From NCBI RefSeq assembly GCF_023101165.1, contig NZ_CP078076.1, positions 2,728,001 through 2,792,000 of the forward strand: 64,000 nucleotides of DNA. The letters run 5' to 3'. Source of the stretch: Microbacterium sufflavum. GTDB lineage: Bacteria > Actinomycetota > Actinomycetes > Actinomycetales > Microbacteriaceae. The notes under the pieces were generated by a model. That model made no database searches. It was not told the DNA's origin and was given only the letters and a program-made list of their open reading frames with translations. Positions 56,814-64,000 of this stretch are shown in pieces. The number at the start of each line of letters is the position of its first letter. Position 1 is the stretch's first letter. A program made the position numbers and the translations under genes.

Positions 56814-57713
56814 ATGACCGTGCCTTCCCCCTACGCGGACCGCCTGAGCACCCTGCCCGTGGAGCGCCACGAGGTCGCCGTCCGCGGCGGTGTCACGGCG
56901 TACTGGGAGTACGGTCCGCGCGACGCCGACACGACCATCGTCGCCGTGCACGGGTTCCGCGGCGAGCACCACGGCCTCGAGCCGGTGCTCGCGTACCTTC
57001 CGGAGGTGCGGGTGCTGGTCCCGGATCTCCCGGGCTTCGGGGAGACCGCGCCGCTCCCCGGACGGCGCCACGACCTGGACGAATACGCCGCGTGGTTGTC
57101 GGACTTCGTCGCAGCCACCGCCCCCGGAGCGGTGATCCTCGGCCACTCCTTCGGCTCCATCGTCGCGGCGGCCGCCGTCGCGGGAGGTCTCGCGACGCCG
57201 CGCCTGATCCTCCTCAACCCCATTGGCGCGCCGGCACTGGAGGGGCCGAAGGGGCTGATGACCCGGCTGGCGGTGCTCTACTACGCCCTCGGCGCGAAGC
57301 TGCCCGACCGGCTCGGTACCGCGGTGCTGCGAAACCGGGTCATCGTGCGCGTGATGAGCATCACGATGGCGAAGACCCGCGACCCGGGGCTGCGCCGCTT
57401 CATCCACGATCAGCACGACACCTACTTCTCCCGGTTCTCCGACCGCGATGTGCTGCACGATGCGTTCGTCGCGAGCGTGTCGCACGACGTGCGCGAGTTC
57501 GCGCCGCGCATCGACGTGCCGACGCTGCTGGTCGCGGCGCAGCGCGATGACATCACGCCCATCGAGGCGGAGCGGCGGCTGGCGACCCTGTTCGCCGACG
57601 CGGAACTCGTCGAGATCGCCCACGTCGGTCATCTGATCCACTACGAGACCCCGGTCGAAGCAGCCGGGGCGATCAGGCGCTTCCTGAGGATTCCCGTCGC
57701 GCGAGGCCGATGA
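56814..57713 (+). CDS. Alpha/beta hydrolase
   Basis: A 299-residue hydrolase. TIVAVHGFRGEHHGLEPVLA is the oxyanion-hole strand. The nucleophile elbow is ILGHSFGSIVAAAAV. The acid is probably in AAQRDDITPIEAERR, and HVGHLIHYETP carries the catalytic His. It is of the epoxide-hydrolase/lipase-like group; substrate unknown. Its last 41 nt overlap the 3' end of the Lrp-type gene on the other strand. Confidence 0.88.
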   Translation: MTVPSPYADRLSTLPVERHEVAVRGGVTAYWEYGPRDADTTIVAVHGFRGEHHGLEPVLAYLPEVRVLVPDLPGFGETAPLPGRRHDLDEYAAWLSDFVAATAPGAVILGHSFGSIVAAAAVAGGLATPRLILLNPIGAPALEGPKGLMTRLAVLYYALGAKLPDRLGTAVLRNRVIVRVMSITMAKTRDPGLRRFIHDQHDTYFSRFSDRDVLHDAFVASVSHDVREFAPRIDVPTLLVAAQRDDITPIEAERRLATLFADAELVEIAHVGHLIHYETPVEAAGAIRRFLRIPVARGR

Positions 57714-58158
57714 GCCCCGCCACCCGGAACGGGATCACCTCGCCCATGGCCAGGGAGGTCTCGGTGCGCTCGACCCCGTCGATCGACAGGATGCGCGCGT
57801 CGGTGTCGAACAGGTGTCTGGCATCGCGGCAGGCGACCCGGGCGAGCAAGTCGATCGATCCGCTGAGTCCGTGCGCCTGGACGACCTCAGGGATGCGCGC
57901 GAGCTCGGTGATGATGCGGGGCAACTCGGTCTGACGAACGCCGATGCTCACGAAGGCCTGCAGCGGGAAGCCCAGGACGTCGGGAGAGAAGGCGCGCTCG
58001 TAGGAGAGGAAGACGCCGGTCTGATCCAGGCGGGCCATCCGCGCCTGGATCGTGTTGCGAGACAGCCCCATCTTCTCCGCGAGCGCGACGATCGTGATCC
58101 GCGGATCGTCGGCGAGCGACGCGAGCAGCTCGAGATCGATTCGGTCCAGTCCAGGCAT
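57673..58158 (-). CDS. Lrp/AsnC-family transcriptional regulator (BkdR-like by context)
   Basis: A 161-residue regulator. The N-terminal HTH is DLELLASLADDPRITIVALA and LSRNTIQARMARLDQTGVF. The C-terminal RAM domain (FPLQAFVSIGVRQTELPRII, DLLARVACRDARHLF) binds small effectors such as amino acids. It is divergent from the 2-oxoacid dehydrogenase genes, and TGAGCA-type repeats lie between them, so it probably controls that operon and perhaps itself. ATG 58158, with TAGGGT 8 nt upstream. Confidence 0.92.
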   Translation of the reverse strand: MPGLDRIDLELLASLADDPRITIVALAEKMGLSRNTIQARMARLDQTGVFLSYERAFSPDVLGFPLQAFVSIGVRQTELPRIITELARIPEVVQAHGLSGSIDLLARVACRDARHLFDTDARILSIDGVERTETSLAMGEVIPFRVAGLIGLARRESSGSA

Positions 58159-58166
58159 AGTGCCAA

Positions 58167-58172
58167 ACCCTA
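58167..58172 (-). promoter_or_regulatory. -10 element of the Lrp-type gene
   Basis: TAGGGT on the minus strand, 8 nt before ATG 58158. Confidence 0.5.
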
Positions 58173-58194
58173 GCAGGCTCGAACTGGCGAAAAA

Positions 58195-58209
58195 TGAGCA
58201 ACATGCTCA
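58195..58209. promoter_or_regulatory. Lrp-type operator palindrome
   Basis: TGAGCA-ACA-TGCTCA is a perfect inverted repeat with 3-nt centre, between the Lrp-type gene and the dehydrogenase operon. Two more half-sites (TTGAGC at 58226 and 58238) continue toward the operon. Confidence 0.6.
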
Positions 58210-58225
58210 AGTGGTGGACGATTGC

Positions 58226-58254
58226 TTGAGCGAGGTGTTGAGCAGACGTACCCT
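58226..58254 (+). promoter_or_regulatory. Promoter of the 2-oxoacid dehydrogenase operon, overlapping TTGAGC repeats
   Basis: TTGAGC (58226-58231), a 17-nt spacer, and TACCCT (58249-58254). The -35 is itself an operator half-site, and a second TTGAGCA (58238-58244) lies 12 nt later in the spacer. Start of transcription is expected near 58261. Confidence 0.55.
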
Positions 58255-58327
58255 CAGACCATGCCGGTGATGACGCCGGCACCGTTGCGCGGAGCCCCAC
58301 GAGGGCCGCCGGACGAGGAGGACGACG

Positions 58328-59443
58328 ATGTCACCGCAGGCCACACCGATCGCAGACACCGCCCAGGATCTGGAACTCTCGGAGCGCCTTCTCGCCCCGG
58401 ACGGGTCCCGCGTTCAGAACCCGCGCCTCGACCCGTTCGTCGTGGACGTGGACGCCGCGCAGCTCCGCGCGCTCCACCGCGACATGGTCGTACTCCGTCG
58501 CATCGACGCGGAGGGCGTGGCGCTGCAGCGTCAGGGTCAGCTCGGACTGTGGGCGCCGTGTCAGGGCCAGGAGGCGACGCAGATCGGCACCGCTCGAGCT
58601 CTCGACCCCCGCGACTTCGTGTTCCCCAGCTACCGCGAGACCGGCGTGATCTACGCGCGCGGCGCCCAGCCGGGCGATTACGTGCGCATGTGGCGCGGGG
58701 AGGAGGGGGCGGCGTACGACCCCGCCGCTCTCGGTGTCGCGCCGCTGCAGATCATCATCGGCGCGCAGACGCTCCACGCCGTCGGCTACGCACTGGGGAT
58801 CCAGCACGAGAAGGCGCCGGAAGTGGCGGTCACCTATTTCGGGGACGGTGCGACGAGTCAGGGTGACGTGAACGAGGCGATGATCTTCGCCGCCTCGTAC
58901 CAGGCCCCCGTCGTGTTCGTGTGTCAGAACAACCACTGGGCGATCTCGGAGCCGGTCGCGGTGCAGTCGCAGTACCCGATCGCGGGACGGGCGCCCGGAT
59001 TCGGGATCCCCAGCCTGCGGGTCGACGGCAACGACGTGCTTGCGTGCCTGGCGGCGATGCGGTGGGCCCTCGACCATGCGCGTTCCGGCCGTGGACCCGC
59101 GTACATCGAGGCCGTGACCTACCGCATGGGCCCGCACACCACCGCGGACGACCCCACCCGGTACCGCGACGACGCGGAGCTGGAGGCCTGGCGTCGGCGG
59201 GATCCGATCGCTCGGCTCGAGGCGTACCTGCGCAGTGTGGGGGAGTTCGACGACGACCACGTGGCGGACACGCAGGCGGCGGCTGACGCGGTGGCGAAGG
59301 AGATGCGGGCGGCCTGTCTCGGAATGGTCACGCGTCCGCCGCTGGCCGTGTTCGACGGCGTGTACGCCGAGCCGCACACGGGGCTGGAGCGTCAGCGCGA
59401 CGAATACGCCGCGTATCTCGCGTCGTTCGAGAGCGAGGTGTGA
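58328..59443 (+). CDS. 2-oxoacid dehydrogenase E1, alpha subunit (probably branched-chain)
   Basis: A 371-residue ThDP-dependent decarboxylase subunit. The ThDP/Mg motif is FGDGATSQGDVNEAM through CQNNHWAISEP (GDG to NN). QGQLGLWAPCQGQEATQIGT and FVFPSYRETGVIYARG match the E1-alpha of branched-chain and pyruvate dehydrogenases. Activity needs E1-beta, E2 and an E3 that is not in the window. ATG 58328 with GAGGAGGA upstream. Branched-chain identity is inferred from the Lrp regulator and nearby carboxylase. Confidence 0.9.
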   Translation: MSPQATPIADTAQDLELSERLLAPDGSRVQNPRLDPFVVDVDAAQLRALHRDMVVLRRIDAEGVALQRQGQLGLWAPCQGQEATQIGTARALDPRDFVFPSYRETGVIYARGAQPGDYVRMWRGEEGAAYDPAALGVAPLQIIIGAQTLHAVGYALGIQHEKAPEVAVTYFGDGATSQGDVNEAMIFAASYQAPVVFVCQNNHWAISEPVAVQSQYPIAGRAPGFGIPSLRVDGNDVLACLAAMRWALDHARSGRGPAYIEAVTYRMGPHTTADDPTRYRDDAELEAWRRRDPIARLEAYLRSVGEFDDDHVADTQAAADAVAKEMRAACLGMVTRPPLAVFDGVYAEPHTGLERQRDEYAAYLASFESEV

Positions 59444-59444
59444 C

Positions 59445-60455
59445 ATGACCCAGCTCACGCTCGGCAAGGCCCTCGGCGCCGGACTGCGTCAGGCCATGCG
59501 CGACGACGACAAGGTCGTGCTCCTCGGCGAGGACATCGGCAAGCTCGGAGGGGTGTTCCGCATCACCGATGGGCTGCTCGACGAGTTCGGCGCCGCGCGC
59601 GTGATCGACACCCCGCTCGCCGAGTCGGGCATCGTCGGCACGGCGGTCGGGCTCGCGTTCCGCGGCTACCGCCCGGTGGTCGAGATCCAGTTCGACGGCT
59701 TCGTGTACCCGGCATTCGATCAGATCGTGTCGCAGGTGGCGAAGCTGCACTATCGGACTCAGGGCCGGGTGAAGATGCCCCTCACGATCCGCATCCCGTG
59801 GGCCGGGGGCATCGGAGCCGCGGAGCACCACTCCGAGTCGCCGGAGGCCTACTTCGCGCACACCGCGGGGCTGCGCGTCGTCGCGGTGTCGAACCCGGAG
59901 GACGCGTACCGCAGCCTGCGCCAGGCGATCGCCTCGGACGACCCTGTCGTCTTCTTCGAGCCCAAGCGCCTCTACCACCACAAGGGCGAGGTCGACCTGG
60001 AGGCACCGCTCGCCGACGCGCCGCCGATGGGACTCGCCCGTGTGGTCCGTGCGGGCACGGACGCGACGGTGATCGCCTACGGTGCGATGGTGACGACGGC
60101 GCTGCAGGCCGCCGACGCCGCTGAAGACGAGGGGCTGTCGTTGGAGGTCGTCGATCTCCGCTCGCTCTCGCCCGTGGACTACGACTCGGTCGCCTCCTCG
60201 GTGCGCAAGACGGGCCGGGTCGTGGTCGCGCATGAAGCCTCCAGGGAAGCCGGGCTCGGTGCCGAGGTCATCGCCAGCATCACCGAGCGCTGCTTCGAGT
60301 ACCTCGAGCACGCGCCGCTGCGCGTGACCGGACACGACGTGCCGTATCCGCCCGCGAAGCTCGAGAAGTACCATCTGCCCGACCTCGACCGCATCCTCGA
60401 CGCCGTGGATCGCGTGATGGACCGCCCGAACAGCCTGACGGGAGCGGACGCATGA
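59445..60455 (+). CDS. 2-oxoacid dehydrogenase E1, beta subunit (probably branched-chain)
   Basis: A 336-residue partner of E1-alpha. It starts MTQLTLGKALGAGLRQAMRD. VVLLGEDIGKLGGVFRITDG, DTPLAESGIVGTAVGLAFRG and VEIQFDGFVYPAFDQIVSQV are family hallmarks, as is RIPWAGGIGAAEHHSES. The transketolase C-terminal domain follows (VIAYGAMVTTALQAADAAE, EVVDLRSLSPVD). It starts 1 nt after the E1-alpha stop, and its stop overlaps the E2 ATG. Confidence 0.93.
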   Translation: MTQLTLGKALGAGLRQAMRDDDKVVLLGEDIGKLGGVFRITDGLLDEFGAARVIDTPLAESGIVGTAVGLAFRGYRPVVEIQFDGFVYPAFDQIVSQVAKLHYRTQGRVKMPLTIRIPWAGGIGAAEHHSESPEAYFAHTAGLRVVAVSNPEDAYRSLRQAIASDDPVVFFEPKRLYHHKGEVDLEAPLADAPPMGLARVVRAGTDATVIAYGAMVTTALQAADAAEDEGLSLEVVDLRSLSPVDYDSVASSVRKTGRVVVAHEASREAGLGAEVIASITERCFEYLEHAPLRVTGHDVPYPPAKLEKYHLPDLDRILDAVDRVMDRPNSLTGADA

Positions 60456-61822
60456 TCGCCGAGTTCCGTCTGCCCGACCTGGGGGAAGGGCTCACCGAGG
60501 CGGAGGTCGTGCAGTGGCTCGTCTCGCCCGGCGAGAAGGTGGCGCTGAACCAGACCCTCGCCGAGGTCGAGACCGCGAAGGCCGTGGTGGAACTGCCCTC
60601 GCCCTACGAGGGCACCGTGTCCAGCCTGCATGCCGAGGCGGGCGAGACCGTGGCGGTGGGGGCACCGCTCATCGCCTTCGACGTCGCCGGTGAGGAACCG
60701 CAGACTCCGACCCCCGCGGTCGAGGGTGCCGAGGCCGAAGGCAGCGAGAAGACGCAGCCGAACCTCGTCGGCTACGGTGCTGCTCCCACGACGGCGGGCC
60801 GGCCCGCGCGGCGTGCCCGTCGGATCGGTGGCGCGAGTCCGGCGGCGGACACCGCGGTGCTGGAGGCCGCCCCCCACGACGCCTCGCCCTCGGCGTCCGT
60901 GGAGACCGTGATCGAACGGCCGCGCTCGACGCCGCCCGTGCGGGCGCACGCGAAGCGCCTCGGCGTCGACCTGGTGCTGGTCGCGGCGGAGGTCGGCGAC
61001 CGGCTGATCACACGTCAGGATGTCGACGCGTACGCCGAGCGGCTCGCGGCCCGCTCGGACGCGACGCGCACGCCCGCGCCCGTGCCGGGGAGTGCCGCTC
61101 GTCCGACCGGCCACCAGCCCGACCGCGAGACCCGCATCCCGATCCGGGGAGTGCGCAAGCACACCGCGGCGGCGATGGTGCAGAGCGCGTTCACGGCGCC
61201 GCACGTCACCGTGTTCCACACGGTCGACGTCACCGCGACGATGGACCTGCTGGCACGACTGCGCGAGGACCGCGCACTCAGTGGCCACCGGATCGGTCCG
61301 CTCGCCGTCGTCGCGAAGGCGGTGTGCCTTGCCCTCGGCGGAGCGCCGGGCCTGAACGCGCGGTGGGATGAAGAGGCGGGCGAGATCGTCCAGCACGGCT
61401 ACGTCGACCTCGGGATCGCCGCGGCGACCGACCGGGGCCTGATCGTGCCGATGATCCGCGATGCGGAGCGGATGACCCTGGTCGAACTCGCGGATGCCAT
61501 CGCGTCGCTCGCGGAGACGGCCCGCGCGGGCAAGACGTCGCCCGCGGAGCTGTCCGGTGGCACGTTCTCGATCTCGAACATCGGAGTGTTCGGCGTGGAT
61601 GCCGGGACGCCGATCCTGCCGCCGGGTCAGTCGGGCATCCTCGCGGTCGGCGCGGTCAGGCGGCAGCCGTGGGAACACGCCGGGGAGATCGCGCTGCGTC
61701 AGGTGATGACGCTGAGCCTCTCGTTCGACCACCGGATCGTGGACGGCGCGGAGGGCGCCGCGTTCCTGAAGGCCGTGGCCGACGTACTCGAGGAGCCCGG
61801 CAGGGCGATGCTGCTCAGATGA
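60452..61822 (+). CDS. Dihydrolipoamide acyltransferase E2 (probably branched-chain)
   Basis: A 456-residue core of the complex. A single lipoyl domain carries the modified Lys43 in VETAKAVVELPSPYEG. After a flexible linker, the E1/E3-binding domain reads RAHAKRLGVDLVLVAAEVG. The catalytic domain has TAAAMVQSAFTAPHVTVFHT and the active site SLSFDHRIVDGAEGAAFLKA (His, Asp). ATG 60452 overlaps the E1-beta stop. Its last 8 nt overlap the end of tetR on the other strand. Confidence 0.94.
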   Translation: MIAEFRLPDLGEGLTEAEVVQWLVSPGEKVALNQTLAEVETAKAVVELPSPYEGTVSSLHAEAGETVAVGAPLIAFDVAGEEPQTPTPAVEGAEAEGSEKTQPNLVGYGAAPTTAGRPARRARRIGGASPAADTAVLEAAPHDASPSASVETVIERPRSTPPVRAHAKRLGVDLVLVAAEVGDRLITRQDVDAYAERLAARSDATRTPAPVPGSAARPTGHQPDRETRIPIRGVRKHTAAAMVQSAFTAPHVTVFHTVDVTATMDLLARLREDRALSGHRIGPLAVVAKAVCLALGGAPGLNARWDEEAGEIVQHGYVDLGIAAATDRGLIVPMIRDAERMTLVELADAIASLAETARAGKTSPAELSGGTFSISNIGVFGVDAGTPILPPGQSGILAVGAVRRQPWEHAGEIALRQVMTLSLSFDHRIVDGAEGAAFLKAVADVLEEPGRAMLLR

Positions 61823-62417
61823 GGGCGCGCAGCGCCGCCTCCGCCATCGTGACCAGCACGGTCGCGGTGGCGGAGTGCCGCCTCATCGCGGCGCGCGTGC
61901 TGTGGGGCGTCGAGTTGATCAGCCCGAAGCACGCCTGGACGCGCAGCCGGAGTTCGTCGCGGGCGACGTCGTCGCGGGGATCGATCGCCGCGAGCGCGTC
62001 CATCCAGAGCTCGATGTAGGCACGCTGGAGCCGGCGGACCTCGGCGCGATCGCCGTCGGCCAGATGCGCGACGTCGCGGTCCTGCACCTGGATGACCTCG
62101 GCGTTGCCGAGAGCGAAGTCCACGTGGAACCGGATGAGCGCGCGCATGCGCTCCTGGGGGTCCGCGGCGGCGGTCGCCACGCGGTCACCCCCGTCGACCA
62201 GGTCGTGGCTGACCTTGACGAGCACGGCGCCGAGCAGCGCCTGTTTCCCCGCGAAGTGTCGATAGACGGCGGGGCCGGAGACGCCGACCGCGGCACCGAT
62301 CTCCTCGAGGCTCACGCCGGTGTAGCCGCGATCGGCGAACAGCCGGGCGGCAGCGTGCAGCAGCGCGTCGGACCGTTCGGCTTTCGCACGGTCCCTGGCG
62401 GTGAGCGGGCTTGTCAT
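61815..62417 (-). CDS. TetR-family transcriptional regulator
   Basis: A 200-residue repressor. The HTH lies in [20 protein letters not shown] and GAAVGVSGPAVYRHFAGKQALL. The C-terminal ligand domain is helical. It is divergent from the acyl-CoA carboxylase gene, with two operator-like 18-mers in between, one just 3 nt from its own ATG. By context it probably senses an acyl-CoA or related metabolite and represses both itself and the carboxylase operon. Confidence 0.93.
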   Translation of the reverse strand: MTSPLTARDRAKAERSDALLHAAARLFADRGYTGVSLEEIGAAVGVSGPAVYRHFAGKQALLGAVLVKVSHDLVDGGDRVATAAADPQERMRALIRFHVDFALGNAEVIQVQDRDVAHLADGDRAEVRRLQRAYIELWMDALAAIDPRDDVARDELRLRVQACFGLINSTPHSTRAAMRRHSATATVLVTMAEAALRALI

Positions 62418-62420
62418 CTC

Positions 62421-62438
62421 AGTTAATCCTCGCTAACC
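62421..62438. promoter_or_regulatory. TetR operator O2 (imperfect)
   Basis: On the minus strand it reads GGTTAGCGAGGATTAACT. It keeps the outer GGTTAG and TAAC of the perfect site O1, with centres 28 bp apart. It sits 3 nt upstream of the tetR start, suiting autorepression. Confidence 0.6.
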
Positions 62439-62448
62439 TGAATCATCG

Positions 62449-62466
62449 GGTTAGTGAACACTAACC
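62449..62466. promoter_or_regulatory. TetR operator O1 (perfect palindrome)
   Basis: GGTTAGTG-AA-CACTAACC, an 18-bp perfect inverted repeat between tetR and the carboxylase gene. A -10-like GAGAAT (62467-62472) abuts it on the carboxylase side. Confidence 0.75.
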
Positions 62467-62529
62467 GAGAATGCGTGCACCGCGCCAGGGCAGTCCGTGG
62501 CGCGGTCGTGGGTCGAGGAGGACATCACG

Positions 62530-64000
<1,471 letters not shown>

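Noticed and set aside
58328..61822. Naming the E1/E2 genes as pyruvate dehydrogenase.
   Set aside because: Sequence motifs do not separate pyruvate from branched-chain enzymes. Context (Lrp regulator, nearby MCC-type carboxylase) favours branched-chain substrates, and actinobacteria usually use the single-chain AceE for pyruvate.

Overview
The window is high-GC chromosomal DNA of an actinomycete, most likely Microbacterium or a close Microbacteriaceae relative. The pointers are the codon use, an rpsB product with a long Ala/Glu-rich tail, the GlgE route to glycogen, an actinobacterial ferrochelatase with a C-terminal Cys cluster, small proteins resembling DUF6458 and the Microbacterium family mis-named 'ATP-dependent DNA ligase', and many genes whose -10 box lies about 6 nt before the start codon. 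It is ordinary core chromosome. I see no phage, insertion sequence, CRISPR array, integrase module or base-composition island.

Layout. 1-6.1 kb: tail of xerC, an M23-type factor, then rpsB-tsf, a strong terminator, and pyrH-frr-cdsA-DivIVA-like. 6.1-12 kb: secreted transglycosylase-like protein, small zinc-ribbon protein, hydrolase, AI-2E-family membrane protein, a large membrane protein with an internal lipobox, and a thioredoxin/TPR protein. 12-18.4 kb (minus strand): glgE-glgB operon and separate glgX. 18.5-23.2 kb: cysteine desulfurase, mnmA, ligA. 23.2-27.3 kb (minus): acyl-CoA ligase, DEAD-box helicase, GNAT. 27.3-32.9 kb: gatCAB, dinB, a GerW/YtfJ-like protein, a P-loop kinase-like protein. 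32.9-35.5 kb (minus): DUF2017, clpS, metallopeptidase, LysE exporter, tRNA-His, orn. 35.5-41.2 kb: tRNA-Arg, a small protein, an SSB paralogue, a lipoprotein, ettA, two thioesterases, an unknown protein. 41.3-47.1 kb (minus): an mscS-globin-flavoprotein operon and pepN. 47.3-55.2 kb: ferrochelatase, rpiB, Nei2-like glycosylase, PaiB-like protein and amidohydrolase, dps (minus), gamma-carbonic anhydrase, a CAT-anticodon tRNA, flavohemoprotein, a DUF6458 protein. 55.3-64 kb: a DUF7882-like protein, AraC regulator, hydrolase, then an acyl-CoA catabolic block: Lrp regulator, 2-oxoacid dehydrogenase E1alpha-E1beta-E2, TetR regulator and the start of an acyl-CoA carboxylase carboxyltransferase, cut by the window edge.

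How the genes fit together. The acyl block is best read as branched-chain amino acid (leucine) catabolism: a dehydrogenase makes acyl-CoA thioesters and a carboxylase such as methylcrotonyl-CoA carboxylase acts further down. Both arms have recognisable operators. Lrp-like TGAGCA/TGCTCA elements overlap the dehydrogenase promoter, and a perfect 18-bp palindrome plus a degenerate copy lie between tetR and the carboxylase. Other units are stress and repair functions (dinB, ligA, Nei2, dps, hmp), carbon storage (glgE, glgB, glgX) and translation (rpsB, tsf, frr, ettA, gatCAB, mnmA).

The most general signal is promoter architecture. At least 20 genes on both strands have a TAnnnT or GAGAAT box ending 5-8 (usually 6) nt before ATG/GTG, usually with no good Shine-Dalgarno sequence, so they are probably transcribed as leaderless mRNAs. 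I used this to choose several start codons.
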